Shown here piece after piece: positions 25,112 to 37,053 of a DNA stretch of 64,000 bases. Both the position numbers and the translations under genes were made by a program. This DNA is from Emmonsiellopsis sp. PD_33 (taxonomy: Eukaryota; Ascomycota; Eurotiomycetes; Onygenales; Ajellomycetaceae), in contig JANTQF010000111.1 in the NCBI GenBank assembly GCA_032988165.1, positions 1-64,000 of the forward strand. The letters are read 5' to 3'. Within the stretch, counting starts at the first letter, position 1. Every line of letters begins with the position of its first letter. Below the pieces are notes generated by a model. It saw only the letters and a program-made list of their open reading frames with translations. It made no database searches and had not been told where the DNA came from.

Positions 25112-28100
25112 ATGGTCGTCGATTCGCCAGACGATGGCCCCGTCGCTGCCAGCCTTGAGTCCATGTCCCGCAAATGGCGCGGCAAGCTGTTCTCCAAGGA
25201 AAAGCAGCCCAAGATCTCCCTCGATGCCCAGGTCGACGATTTCCTGGGCAATGCCCGTTCCACCCCCTCTCCCTTGCCGCCGCCATCCTCTCCCCTCCCG
25301 CCCTCGAAACAGCCCTCCGTCTCCCACCGTAGCCAGTATCAACATCCACAGCAGCCACAGCAGCCTCCACCACGACAAGCCCTACCGTCCGCCCCCCGTC
25401 TCAATGTTGCCATCTCCAAGCACTGGCCAGACTCCAGTGATCTCTCCAATCGCTCCCCCACTCTCCCCTCTCTCAACCCCCGCGACGCACCCTTCACCCA
25501 CCCGACGAGCCCTCCCAAGAAGAAGAGAGACCGCAAGGGCTTAAGGGTTGCCTTTACCAATGGCGCCCCCGATATAATTGGCGAGGGAGGAGAGGAGGCC
25601 GACGACCCGACAAAGGACGTCGTCCGTGTTTATCGCTCCCGTTCACACTCTGCCGCCTCCAATGCCGCCGAGAGCTCGCATGCCCACGCTGAGAACGCCG
25701 ACCCCTATAGAGATGACTCTGCTACGGGGACTAGCTGGGATGATTCCCACCCTGGGAAGCACGGCTCCCCTGATGAACCCTCGTGGAAACCGCTGATGAA
25801 GAACGCTCATGAAGTGGATTTCTTATTATCGATAGGCTCTGGCGCAGGTGCAGGGGAGGATGCCCCCAAGCGTCTATCATTTAGGGATTCAGGAGACCCG
25901 AATTCGTTTGCCCGACGTGTCCAGGAAAGGATGAGAGCGGAGGAGGGACAGGCCTTGCAACAGGCACGACCAGACTCACCTACCGCTGGCTCTCCGCAGC
26001 CTCACGAACTGGAACTCCCACCCAACGAGACTATCCTTCCAATGCGCCCGTCTGTTACTACAAATGTCTCCGATGCACCTCGCCAAGAGCGATCTCCTGA
26101 TAGTGGCTCCTTTTGGGGCAGTATCATGTCAGCTCTACCAAGTGAAAGTCGGTCAAATTGGCAAACTAATAACAACCATTCGACGACTCCCACACCTACG
26201 ACATTAAACAACTCGCATCCGGCCACCCCCCCTCCCCCGTATTTACGCCAAGGCGCCGAATCCGCCGCTGATTCTGTACACTCTGTCGAGTCACAGCCCC
26301 CTAATGACGCTCCAAAACCCAGAGACCCGGTCTCGATGAAGAAGGCTTGGAAAGCAGCTGCTAGTCAGTTGACCGATGGCGCCCTGGCTGATTTCTCTAC
26401 CATTGCTACGCAATATAATGAGATGTTCAGTATTGCTGCGGAGAATGTTAAACCTTCAATGGAAACATCCCTCTCTGAGTGGGTTAGAGCTAGCGTGTGG
26501 TGGTTCTTAAAAGGAAGGGCAGATTTAGAGTCATCTATGCGTTCTCAGCCGTCAAGCGCTGGCGGCAACTCCCCCCCAGGTCACGATCAGACGAAACAAG
26601 GGGTGCTTAATCTAGCAAAGTCTTGGTGGATAAACCAGCATATCGTGCCTCAGCACCCGGAACTATCTCGGTTTGGGAGGATGAGCACGGATACGCTGAT
26701 GGCAGTAGCTACCACTGCAGGCGATCAGAGGATTTCTACATTGTTGGGGCTGCACCAGACAACTCTCACCCATCTACGTGCGTTAGCACTATCTATGAAA
26801 CGGAACAATATCCTCCCATCAGCGCTGGATGGGATGAATCTCCCTCGGGGAATCGATACGGCAATATGGGTACGGTATCCCTTTTTTGCGCCTGACATCT
26901 CTGCCGTCCTCTCTGGTAATGTAACAAGGTCCATGCTTGTGGAAACATCGCGGAAGGTACCAGACATCGCGGATGTGATGCCATTGGGAGACACGAACCG
27001 CTTCTTTAGTTACGGGAGGATGTTTGTTGAAGTATACTTGAGCTCTAGCGAGGATGACTCCCAGCAATACGCAATTCCTTGTGTGCTATCGATTGTTCGC
27101 GATCGGACGGAATGGAATGTACTCGCTTCGATAACTAGTCAGAACGAGCTGGTCAACATTATGATACAGGGGGATAAAAAGCAGGGCCCCACATGGGCAG
27201 ACGTGGAATGGCAGGTGAGGACCTGCTCGATGCGGGTCCGCCTCCCTCGCGGCTTCGAACTTGATGTTCAGTTCGCGCAACCCGACTTCAAAACGATCTG
27301 GAAGATTGTTGAATATACCCATAAAACTGAAGAAAGTCTGCAGCCGGAAGCTGGCGAAACGCTGCTGTTTGAGGATGTCTTGAAGACATTCCAATACATG
27401 GATTCCAGCCCCACCAAGGCCTTCCCGCCCGAATCTAGCCCGCGGTGTCGAATTCGCCTTTTCGAGAAATCTGTTACCATTACCGAAGGGACCGGGTCCC
27501 GTAAGGCCCACAGAGGGTTCCGGTTCATTGCTGTGACCAGCCCCAAGGTGAAGACGCTCAGTAGCGTTACCCACATACTGGGCGACAGCACACCTATTGT
27601 TTTTGGATATCTTCGCGGAGATGATGGCGCTCCAGCGCTACTCATTAAGATACAGGAAAGCGGAGCGAGCCGCTCGATGTTATTGACCTTCCACGAACAG
27701 GAGGAGCGGGCTAAGATGCATTCGCTGCTCCTGGGGGTTACGCCTCTCCAGGGAGAGGTGAAGACGCCAGATATACCGATGAGGTCGTTTTTGATGGAAC
27801 AGCCTGCAGATAAAAATGGTCTGTCGCAGGCGGTTACGCATTTGAAGTTCTCCTCGCCCTCTGCGGCGGTAATAAATATAATGCCTGGGTACTATGATCA
27901 TGGACACAGTTCGACGATCTTGTCAGAGCATCTGCGGGTTTTTGTTACTTCGAATTGGGGATCGGTTACGGATCGAATCAATATTGGTGCGTATATTCGA
28001 TTGAGGCTGGGTTGGGTTCACTGCTAACCATGGTATACTATCTAGGTCCTGGCGAGATGAAAATCGGCCTTGATGTAAATATTCCGACGGGAATGAGTAT

Positions 28101-28895
28101 TATGCGCCCGGGACAGTTGGATTTGGGGGTATCCGTTGCGGAGAATCTTGTGCCCAAGGAAATGGGCGATAATATGCTGTCCTTTATGAAAACTGCTCGT
28201 ACAACCCCGATTATTCGGAGGTATAACTTTTCTAGTGTACAAGGTTGGTCTTTACCCCCCCATTTTTGTGTGGTAGACGACTAATATTTTGCCTAGACCT
28301 TCATCGGTTCCAACAGGCCGTAACAGGGTTCAAAGTGCTTTTTGACGGGTAAGCTTGTGCCTTTTTCTATTATTTGATATTGCGAGGTACTAATTTTCAT
28401 AGAACGGCCTCCCTCTTCACAATCTCCCGCCGTCGAATGGTCGTCCCCATCTACAAGAAGTGGGAAGCAACCAAAGTACGACTCCAGGTAATTGAACAAG
28501 AAAAGATCGTCCAGCTAGTCGCCTTCTTCGCCGACTTTAGCCACGGCCAATGTATGAACTTTGTCCTCAAGAGCACAGATATCTTCGAGACCTTCAACCA
28601 CCGCTCAGGCAAGTTTGGCGTCAAGATTGTGGATGCCAAGTTTGCACTGCCCAAGCCGGATGAACATGAGAGTGCGGGGTTCGTTTGTCTTGATTTCCCA
28701 GAGTATCCGGCTGAGCATGATGATATTACGATTGCGTTCGATTCGGAGAACGGTACGTTTTCATTTTCCTTGCTGTTATTTCAGGGAACTAGCGTGCTAA
28801 TGTGCTATGTGATGGTTATAGATCGCGCAGATTTCCAATCAGTCATGCCGGGCTCGGTAAAGGAGCCGTCGAGGATGGGGTCGCTTCGGAAATGA
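25112..28895 (+). CDS. large conserved-looking protein of unknown function
   Basis: Five exons join in phase: 25112-27986, 28046-28243, 28297-28348, 28403-28752 and 28822-28895, giving 1182 residues. I chose ATG 25112 (MVVDSPDDG) over 25052 because the short leader before it is C-rich and UTR-like. Residues 1-420 are disordered and rich in Pro, Ser and charged residues. From about 425 the sequence looks globular and soluble: an alpha-helical part (KKAWKAAASQLTDGALADF, then a Trp-rich EWVRASVWWFLKGRADL) and several beta-rich stretches (RCRIRLFEKSVTITEG, GFRFIAV, ALLIKIQES, FGVKIVDAKF) that could be PH-like modules; that is inference. There is no signal peptide or membrane span. I do not recognise the family, but the careful splicing and compact C-terminus indicate a real protein. 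Confidence 0.8.
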
Positions 28896-29774
28896 AGTAA
28901 ATGAATGAAGACGGCCTATACGTGTTTCTTGTCTGCATTCCTCCTTTTGTTTTTCCATTTTGTCCGGTAAGGCGTTCCATACAAGGCGTTTCGTTGCATG
29001 GGAATTCGATCGCTCCCTTTCTATTTCCTATGTTCTTTCAATTCTTTTACTTTCTTGCCCCCCTGGCCTTTTTTTTTTCCTTTGTGCTACTCTTCTGTTT
29101 GCCTCTATTCTCTTCATCATTATTACCTCCATGGAGGATTCTGTTTATTTTTGTACCTGTTTTCCTAGCCAGAGTATACCAGCCCAGTGTCGCTGAGCCC
29201 CATCATATATTGCATGCAGATGACGTCGTGAAGTTGGAGGAGGGTTCTTTTCTTTTTTATTCTTCTTATTCTTATTACTTCCTCTTCATCGTCTTCTTAC
29301 TCTTATTCTATTCTTTTGTTCCTTCTTAGCTGAGCTGTCGCGTTTGAGCGAGGTTGGTTGGGGAATCAGCAGGTTTGATGGAGGGAGAAGGAGGAGAAGC
29401 AGGGACCCAACCACCCGACCATGTTATTTATTCATTAATAGTGGGGTTTGATTTTGTCATTTTATTGTGTTGATTGATGGGAGAGGCAATGGGACGATGA
29501 GTATGAGAAACAATTGTTTATTCTTGAAGAACTCCCGGTGCTGTTTAGATTGAGATTAGAGATGTTCCGGGAAGCCGAGACCGGGTCGGGCGGGGTGTGG
29601 GGAACCCGGCATCGGCATCGGGTGTGGAATGGCGTAATTCCACGCCCTTTGTCAACCTTCTCCAGGGCTCTCCATCGATTGATCCTGGTCCTGATATAAA
29701 CCACCCATCAATTGACTTCTTAACAACCTTGTTAATCTAGAAACACATCCCTGACAGCCAGAACAAAGAACCCA
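28896..29774. other. intergenic, T-rich 3' flank then promoter
   Basis: Strongly T/C-rich sequence lies at 28920-29330 and reads as open frames with Phe/Leu-rich chance peptides. The right end is the promoter of the PLP enzyme. No gene is supported. Confidence 0.5.
29695..29700 (+). promoter_or_regulatory. candidate TATA box of the PLP enzyme gene
   Basis: TATAAA lies 80 nt upstream of ATG 29775. This is a pattern match at a plausible distance. Confidence 0.4.
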
Positions 29775-31104
29775 ATGCCCCTTGAGTCCAACATGGCCGA
29801 CCTCCATCTCAACCCCGCGCACGCAGGCGTCCACCCCGCCACATTGGCCCTGCACGCCGACGACCCCGTCAACGTCGTCACAGACGTCGCGCCGCCAATG
29901 CACCTGTCCACGACATTCCGATACTCAGACAATCCAGACGAACTAATCCCATGCGCTGAGTTGGATGTATGTCCTGTCCTGCCCCCCTCCCTCCCCCCCA
30001 CCAACCTCTCAACTCACTAACCCCACACAGCCAACAACCATCCCACCAACAACCCACATCTACTCCCGCCACACCGCCCCGAACACAACCCGCCTCGAAA
30101 CCCTCCTCGCGCCCCTCCTCCACGCACGTGTCATAACCTACAGCTCCGGCCTCTCCGCCCTACACGCCGTCCTCATCCACCTAAACCCGCGCCGCATCGC
30201 CGTCTCCCACGGCTACCACGGCTCGCACGGCGTCATCGCCCTCCTCTCCCGCCTCTCCGGCCTGCAAAAGATCCCGCTCGACTGCCCGGCCTCCGACCTA
30301 CAGGCCGGCGACGTGGTCCTGCTCGAGACGCCCATGAACCCGACCGGCCGGGCGTATAGCATCGAAGCCTACGCGGAGAAAGCGCATAGTCGCGGTGCGT
30401 ATCTGGTTGTTGATAGCACGTTTGGGCCGCCGGGGTTGCAGGAGCCGTTTAGTCTGGGGGCTGATGTGGTGGTGCATAGTGGGACGAAGTATTTGGGGGG
30501 GCATAGTGATTTATTGTGTGGGGTTGTGGCGACGAGGGAGGAGGGGAGGTGGCGGAAGTTGTTGGAGGATCGGTTGGTGTTGGGGAGTGTGATGGGCGGG
30601 TTGGAGGGGTGGTTGGGGGTTAGGAGTTTGAGGACGTTGGGGGTGAGGGTGCAGAGGCAGAGTGGGAATGCGTTGGAGCTTGTGGGGTGGGTGGATGGGG
30701 TGTTGAGGGGGGTGGGAGGGGGTGCGGATGATGAGGTTGTTAAGAGGGTCGTGGAGAGTGTGACGCATGCGAGTCTGCAGAGGGATGAGAAGGGGGAGGT
30801 TCCTACGTGGCTTAAGAGGCAGATGCCGAATGGGTATGGGACTGTGTTTTCTATCACGTTGCGGGAGGAGAGGTTTGCGAGGGTGTTGCCGAGCCGGTTG
30901 CGGTTTTTCCATCATGCGACTAGTCTGGGGGGTGTGGAGAGTTTGATTGAGTGGCGGGCTTTGTCGGATGATACGGTTGATCAGAGGTTGATGAGGATTA
31001 GTGTGGGGTTGGAGCATTGGGAGGATTTGAAGGCGGATTTGGTTAGGGGGATGAGGGAGGTGTTGGAGATTGTGGAGGGGGAGAAAAAGGGGGAGAAGCC
31101 GTGA
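29775..31104 (+). CDS. Cys/Met-metabolism PLP enzyme (cystathionine beta-lyase/gamma-synthase-like)
   Basis: Exons 29775-29966 and 30031-31104 join in phase 0 and give 421 residues. Family landmarks in order: [11 protein letters not shown] near residue 40, [27 protein letters not shown] (cofactor phosphate region), [19 protein letters not shown] (the Asp that pairs with the PLP ring nitrogen) and [14 protein letters not shown] with the Schiff-base lysine at residue 217. The length and motif order fit the trans-sulfuration family; the short form resembles yeast YHR112C/YML082W, whose exact reaction is poorly defined. A cytosolic location is expected. An internal ATG at 29793 (MADLHLNP) is an alternative start. 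Codon wobble bases change from C-rich to G/T-rich near 30390. Confidence 0.88.
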
Positions 31105-31896
31105 GGGATGGATATGGGATAGAGGATAGGGGGGAGGTATAGAGACATGGGATCGCGTTGGGAATTTAAAAAGTCGAGCGTATATATACCGATTAAATAA
31201 CATTTATATAAACTGATAGGCTGGCAAATTTGTCCAATATGTTTATCCATTATATATAAAAGTGAACCTTTCCTTGTATTTGATCAAGAGATGTATCTTC
31301 CCTTAACAATGCTATCCCCCCTAACCGCCGATAAGCAACCAGCCAGCCCGATAAGAAACCCTTATCGTTATCGCCCCAGCCAAACCCCGCCATCCCCCAT
31401 CGCCGAACCATTCCTCCTAACAGCTTCAACTATATACAAAATCCCTCTCCATCCGACATACAAATAAATATACCACGATCGTTCCCTCTCTAAGCGCCAT
31501 TCCTCATCCCCTTTTAGTTTTTCAAGTCCGACTACCCACCCGGGTAACTCCGCGCCGGGACGGATAGCCGGTATATAACAACTTAGCCGAAGCAGGGCGG
31601 ATTGAAGGGAGGATAGGATAGGATAGGACGAAGGGGGAATAAGAGTGTGGAAGAGTGCAGCGCCGGGGTAGAGCTGGTTTTGGCGTTGGTCTTTGATAGA
31701 CCGGAGTAATACCCTCCCTCCCTCCCTCGCTTTCTCCCTCACTCTCCCTTTCTTTCTCCCTCTGCCGCTTTCAACATTCAACCTAACTAACACAACACGC
31801 CAACAAATAGCAGAAACGTATCATACATATACCGATCCCCCCTTACCACGACACAACCCACAACCCACCCTCCCTGGGTAGTAAACCAACCACACC
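31105..31896. other. intergenic with pyrimidine-rich promoter
   Basis: No gene is supported. A dense polypyrimidine tract (CCCT repeats) lies at 31711-31770, typical of core promoters in filamentous fungi and about 130 nt before the MoaD-like start. Confidence 0.5.
31711..31770 (+). promoter_or_regulatory. CT-rich promoter tract upstream of the MoaD-like gene
   Basis: About 60 nt are almost all C and T, with repeated CCCT units. Such tracts often precede transcription starts in Aspergillus genes. Its function here is inferred from position. Confidence 0.35.
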
Positions 31897-32220
31897 ATGT
31901 CCACCACCAACACCAACACCAACAGCAACACCAAACCCCAAACCTTCCAAATCCACTACTTCTCCACCGCCTCCTCGTACACACACAGGCAGACCGAGTC
32001 CCTACCGGCCCCCTGCCCACTGCACAAGCTGTTCGATCTGCTCGAGGCGCGGTATCCGGGGATTAAAGAGAAGGTGCTGGTTAGTTGTGCGGTGAGTGTG
32101 GGGTTGGAGTATGTTGATGTTGATGGTGGGGATGTTGGGGATGTTGATGGGGAGATGGGGATGAGGATGATTGGGGCTGGGGAGGAGGTTGCGATTATTC
32201 CGCCGGTTAGTTCGGGGTAG
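31897..32220 (+). CDS. molybdopterin synthase sulfur-carrier (small) subunit, MoaD/MOCS2A-like
   Basis: A single exon of 107 residues. After a Thr/Asn-rich leader of about 15 residues comes a ubiquitin-like MoaD fold: FQIHYFSTASSYT, LPAPCPLHKLFDLLEARYPG, VSCAVSVGLEYV and the C-terminal GAGEEVAIIPPVSSG. MoaD carries sulfur as a C-terminal thiocarboxylate and donates it to precursor Z together with the large subunit MoaE to make molybdopterin, needed for nitrate reductase and xanthine dehydrogenase. In Aspergillus nidulans this role belongs to cnxG. The usual Gly-Gly end is Ser-Gly here. An internal VDVDGGDVGDVDG stretch looks like a lineage-specific insertion. The GFA gene downstream is convergent and unrelated. 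Confidence 0.82.
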   Translation: MSTTNTNTNSNTKPQTFQIHYFSTASSYTHRQTESLPAPCPLHKLFDLLEARYPGIKEKVLVSCAVSVGLEYVDVDGGDVGDVDGEMGMRMIGAGEEVAIIPPVSSG

Positions 32221-32892
32221 ATGGGATATGCTGGGGATGTTTAAAGGGGTTAATGGGGGTGGGGATGTTGGGTGTGGGATATGGGATATGGGATCGCAGG
32301 TGATTTTGGGGTTGATATTGGGAAGCATGCATGCATATATATATCAACCTTGGAATTGATGTCCTGTGTCACTACCTCTATAACTGCCTCTCTACTTTTT
32401 ATATAAATTCAAGTTTGTTTTTGTAGAACATATTTTGGGTAAATGAGTGATACACCGGTCCGTTTTCTGCTTCATTGTCTAGCTGTTTTGTACTCATCAA
32501 TTATATAGAGCTATGTATTTTCTTTCTTCCAAGTCATGCCAGGATTGAAAATCAATGAGGATGGTAGACATTGGTTAACTGGCTAGTTATAGTTAACTAG
32601 CACTGTGCAATTGCATCTGCGAACTATTTAGGATGGACGGCATAGATACGTATGCATCACCTTGAATTACCCCTCCCGCTCCCCATCAATGAAATGTGGC
32701 CTGTTTTTGCCCCTTTTGCACAATATTAAATATCATCACATACTGGCAAAGCCATCAATCAATTCATGTTTTTCATTCTTTTTTTCTGCCTTCTCTTTTG
32801 TTTAAGCAAAAACAGCCATCAAGAAAGCATCACCTACTCCCCTCCTACATATCCATCCATCCATCCGTCCCGAAACTAGCTACGCTCCCCAT
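32221..32892. other. intergenic between convergent genes
   Basis: The shared 3' region of the MoaD-like and GFA genes. It holds short GGGATAT repeats (32271-32292), an AGTTAACT palindrome near 32591 and AT-rich sequence. No gene is supported. Confidence 0.5.
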
Positions 32893-33488
32893 TCACGACG
32901 GAGGAAGCTTCTGGAAAACATGGTCCTTATCAGCAACATCCGCCTGCCACTTGACACCGTCTTTCTTGAAGATCTCCGCAGCGATGGGCCAGTCCTTGGC
33001 GCCCTCGAGCGATGCGGTGCGGATGACGTAGTTGGGGCCCGCGACGGTCTGGTGGTGGTAGACGTGGGTGGTGCAGGTTGGGCAGAAGAAGCAGTGCACG
33101 GGGTTGCCTGTGATTTTTTTGGTTTTGTTTCGTTAGTGGGGGGGTGGTGGAAAGTTGAAAATAAAGCAGGACAGGACAGGACAGGAAGACATACCGGAGT
33201 CACCGGTGTAGGAGTATTTGCCCAGGGTTCCCTTGGTGAGCTGGAAGTCCTCCTGGGGAACGACGGTGTTGAGGGTGAAGGCGCTGCCGCTTTGGACTTT
33301 GCAGGTGTCGCAGTGGCTTGGATATCGAGATAGTTAGCTTGTGATTGGGCTGGACGCGGGGCCCGGGCAGTATGGGTGGAAAATGAATAAATGGAATTGC
33401 CATCTCACCAGAGGATATGGCTGGGAGACTCGAGTTTGACTGTGTACTCGGTCGCGCCGCAGAGGCAGTGTCCCTTGACGGTGGGCAT
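32893..33488 (-). CDS. GFA-family zinc protein (glutathione-dependent formaldehyde-activating/CENP-V fold)
   Basis: Three exons join in phase: 33488-33409, 33316-33195 and 33107-32893, giving 138 residues. The zinc ligands of the family are present in order: HCLCGATEY near the N-terminus, CHCDTCK after the first intron, and FFCPTCTTH in the third exon. The length matches single-domain GFA proteins. The type enzyme was proposed to help form S-hydroxymethylglutathione from formaldehyde and glutathione, but most fungal paralogues have no proven substrate. A cytosolic location is expected because there is no targeting signal. It is convergent with the MoaD-like gene, so no operon-like link is implied. 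Confidence 0.88.
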
Positions 33489-35268
33489 TTTTGCAGGGTG
33501 TGCTGGTAGAGAGGGTCTAGGTATAGATATGAGGGGATAGTTGGTAGGGGTCAATTGTATACGGGATGATTGATGGGAAGGGAATCTGTGGTGAGACAGG
33601 GAGGAGAAGGGCTTAATATATCCGATCAGGGTAGTAGTTAATTGTGCTCCCTCATTTATTATTGACAAAATACCCCTCCATCGGCGCTGTGATCCCCGCC
33701 CTAACTAGTTACCGGAGCAGAGGCTGGGTCTGATGACGTCGCTTTACACCCAACTTTGCGCCTTGATTGACCGGTTTCTCTCCCTTTAGCTCTGGCCGCT
33801 CTGCATAGAAATTTGTCAACCTTATTCAGCACTGGTGGACTGATAACTGTGGAGCAAACAAACCCAATTGATGGCGGACGAGAGACCATGACAAACCCCT
33901 CCTTTGCTGACAGTTCGTCCGAATGAACCCTGTAGGACCATGGAGGGCCCATACATGATAATAGCCATTAGCGCTCGAGACATGCGTTTGAGGCGCAATG
34001 TGGGCTTCGGCACGCAGGATGATTCCAAATAATAATTTAGAGATCTGATTGTTCCTGGAGGATGCAACGTAGGACTTGGCTAAATCGTCGATAAAAGAAA
34101 GGGTATCATCGGGGTGGGTATCCGCATTGTCTGGGCCACACTGATTTCTGATAGTCTCGCGATGCGGGTCTTGAATGGAATTCCTTGTTTAAAAGGAATC
34201 GAGATGATTAAATTTCGGCGTAGAATACTCTTGAAGTATCTTTGGGGCATCGCGTGGTGAGGGCCATGCCATGTATTCGTATCTGTCCTCGCTGGGCTGG
34301 ATGGACAATTAGCAATTTGACCGGAGGATTTGTTCTGTATTCTGAGACGGAGATAAAAAGATGCTCACCCTTGTATCCTGTAAGCTATATCAAGCATTTA
34401 TGACTGAAATGGACACCGGTCCTTTCCATTCCATAGAATGTCATGACAGTGAGCAACGAAGAACCTTCCCATATGTATTCTCTTGTATGTGAGCAGAAGT
34501 GCCTTGGGGTATGAGAAACCCAGCAACTTGGGAGAGATTCAAATATAAAGGCGTAGTATTTCAAATAGTTGGGATGACTTCGTGTTTTTAAAGAGAGATA
34601 GACGTGCCGCCAGCCCCAAGGTCCTCAATCAACACCACTCAATACTTAGAGAGGAGTCATCATTTACTTCCCAGGTTTATGAGAATCCCTACGGCAGCTA
34701 CAACTAATTGGACTTGTATCTCTGTCAATTTCTATGTTTAAGTTGCCTGGCATGTACTATGGATATTTTCAATGAATGCCTGCGGACGGCACTGCCCATG
34801 CTTCAGATATAGTACCGTTCCGATCGGGATAATGGGCATGGGCAGACAATATGCATGGTACTGGCTCTTCTGGATTTTGTCCTGAGGAATTTGAATGCTT
34901 CGACGGCAGATTCAAAACCCCCCATGCACATAAAGATGATATCAACAATCTCAAAACTGCTGAAGCCTCGATGAGTTTGGGTCACACGTGATTTGATCGC
35001 CGACCAGATCTCAACCTGCTCCCCGACGACATCAATTAATTTAACAGGAACCAACAGGAAGCTGAAGCTGGTCTAGCCGAGACTATATTTAATACTAGCA
35101 AAGTGCTTGAACGTTCTAATATCTACTTCACCCCTTGGCGCATCGCTGACGAGCTCTCAAACAGTATCTCCCGCGGCTTGATCGATACGCGGCGGGCTTC
35201 ATTCGTCCCCGAAACAAAAGAGAATCGTCTGTTTCTAACCCATCGGGCTCATCTTCTTGCTATATGCA
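33489..35268. other. 1.8-kb intergenic region, no gene seen
   Basis: Short open frames on both strands carry no recognised motif. The right part is the promoter and leader of the Zn2Cys6 gene that starts at 35269. Confidence 0.5.
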
Positions 35269-37053
35269 ATGCAAAAGTCTGCTCAAACATCGACGCCCGC
35301 TCCCCTAGCGTGCCTCGCCTGCCGGCGCAAACATCTAAAGTGTGACGGCATCCAGCCCACCTGCGGCCGCTGCCATAAAGCGCAGATAGATTGCCATTAT
35401 ACCCCATCTCGCCGCGGCTACAGAAGCACTCCCAGGTCAAAACCGGTGGGAGCTAGCGTTGGATCCCCTGCGAGCTCTGCTGTCTATTCTGACCAGCAGT
35501 CCGTTCCTGGGATGTTCGATACTATGCACCATGCCATGCAGCCATCTGAATGGCCCACACAAGGCCCTTCTCTCCTACAAGGTGGATTGGAAGGTTTAGA
35601 TGCCTCGACGATGGGAGGATCAAATCAGGGGCTTCTCACTCAGAATAATCTCCTTGCAATACCCATTGATCCGGTCCCCGCAGATAATGATTTTCGACTT
35701 CTTGATTTCTACTATGCATTTTTCCACGATGCACACCCTATACTCCCTCCTATCCAACAGTTGCACGCCCTTGCCCCCATTCCACCATCATTAAACCTGG
35801 TGATCAAATTCATTGGCGCCCATTTTGCTTTTGACGTGTCCGCCGATGCGTACAAGGCTGCTGCCGCAGAGGCAATTGCACAAGATCTAGCGCCGTCATT
35901 TTACAAAGTCCAAGCTCTTCTCCTCTTTTCCACGGTCCTGCATGCACGAAATGACCGCGAGGAAGCTTACGACTCATTCTGCGCGGCGGCCAATTTAGCC
36001 ATTGATCTGGGCATGTACCAGAGGTCATTCATGGTGAGACACGGTCAGAATAGCTTTGTTCGCGAGGAGAGCCTGCGCCGCACATGGTGGGAGCTATACA
36101 TATGCGACGCCATGTTCGCAGCCTTTGACCAGTGTCCATGTAGGATCTCCAACTTGCCAGGAATGGACATCCCACTACCCTGCGACGACGCGAGCTTTGC
36201 AACAGGCTTCTCCCTGATCGACCCCCCTTCTCTCCCCCAATTCTACAACCGCATCTTCTCCGCCCGCGAACACAAATACTCCTCATTCTGCTACGCTGTC
36301 GAAGCCGCCAAACTCCTCAGCCGCGCCCTAACGCTCAGCAACAACATCGACAACACCGGCCGCGACCAGGTCGAATCCCTCGAAGCCAACATCACCAGCT
36401 GGTTCCACCATTTACCCGACGACCGACCCAACGCGCTCTGCGCGGACGGAAACGTCGACCAGATGCTCTTCCGCGCATACATGATCACCCACTGCGCCTC
36501 TATCTACCTCCATCTGCCGCGCTCAAACCTCCTCGCAACGCCCACCGCAAACGCCAGCATCGCCTGCGCCCGCAAAGGCCCCTCTCTCCCACCCACATCG
36601 CACACGCTCACGCATGCTGCCAAAGCGCTCGAGGCTGCTAATGGCATCGTAGCGCTCGCGGCCCTCCGCAAACCGCTGCTAAAGCATACGCCATTTTTCA
36701 TCTGCGGGCTGGTCCTTAGCGCCGTCGTGCAGCTGTGCGCCTGGTCGATAACTGCAACGGGCGCCGTGGAGCCGAGACGCGATCGCTTGGCGCTGATTGT
36801 TGGGGAGCTCAAGTCTCTAGATCGTACGTGGGCGTTGGCCCATCAGGTTATGTGCCATATTAAGCGGTTGGCGAGGGAGGTGTTGGAGATTGGGGTGCAG
36901 AGCGAGCCGAGCCGGGGGCTGGGGGATGGGGAGGAGGGGCAAGGGGAGGGCGAAATACAGGGGGAAGGGGGAGCGATTGATCAAGGGCCGGATGTTAGTT
37001 CGTTGGTTAGTAGTGAGATGTGGTTGGGGGATATTGAATTTGAGCAGGTTTAA
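35269..37053 (+). CDS. Zn2Cys6 transcription factor with fungal-specific middle-homology region
   Basis: A single exon of 594 residues. The open frame extends a little upstream, but the first ATG is 35269 (MQKSAQTS). The Zn2Cys6 cluster lies near the N-terminus with cysteines at 15, 18, 25, 32, 35 and 42 (C-x2-C-x6-C-x6-C-x2-C-x6-C), followed by a basic SRRGYRSTPRSK segment. The middle-homology region is clear: LLDFYYAFFHDAHPILPP, the LRRTWWELYICDAMFAAFD signature, then helices to about 540. The tail is Gly/Glu-rich and acidic and may activate transcription. Expected in the nucleus. It is convergent with a half-size ABCG transporter 1.35 kb away, so that transporter is a candidate target; this is inference from position only. 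Confidence 0.88.
   Translation: MQKSAQTSTPAPLACLACRRKHLKCDGIQPTCGRCHKAQIDCHYTPSRRGYRSTPRSKPVGASVGSPASSAVYSDQQSVPGMFDTMHHAMQPSEWPTQGPSLLQGGLEGLDASTMGGSNQGLLTQNNLLAIPIDPVPADNDFRLLDFYYAFFHDAHPILPPIQQLHALAPIPPSLNLVIKFIGAHFAFDVSADAYKAAAAEAIAQDLAPSFYKVQALLLFSTVLHARNDREEAYDSFCAAANLAIDLGMYQRSFMVRHGQNSFVREESLRRTWWELYICDAMFAAFDQCPCRISNLPGMDIPLPCDDASFATGFSLIDPPSLPQFYNRIFSAREHKYSSFCYAVEAAKLLSRALTLSNNIDNTGRDQVESLEANITSWFHHLPDDRPNALCADGNVDQMLFRAYMITHCASIYLHLPRSNLLATPTANASIACARKGPSLPPTSHTLTHAAKALEAANGIVALAALRKPLLKHTPFFICGLVLSAVVQLCAWSITATGAVEPRRDRLALIVGELKSLDRTWALAHQVMCHIKRLAREVLEIGVQSEPSRGLGDGEEGQGEGEIQGEGGAIDQGPDVSSLVSSEMWLGDIEFEQV

Noticed and set aside
30511..31203. Long Pro/His-rich open frame antisense to the PLP enzyme
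   Set aside because: A by-product of the G-rich wobble bases of the true gene on the other strand.
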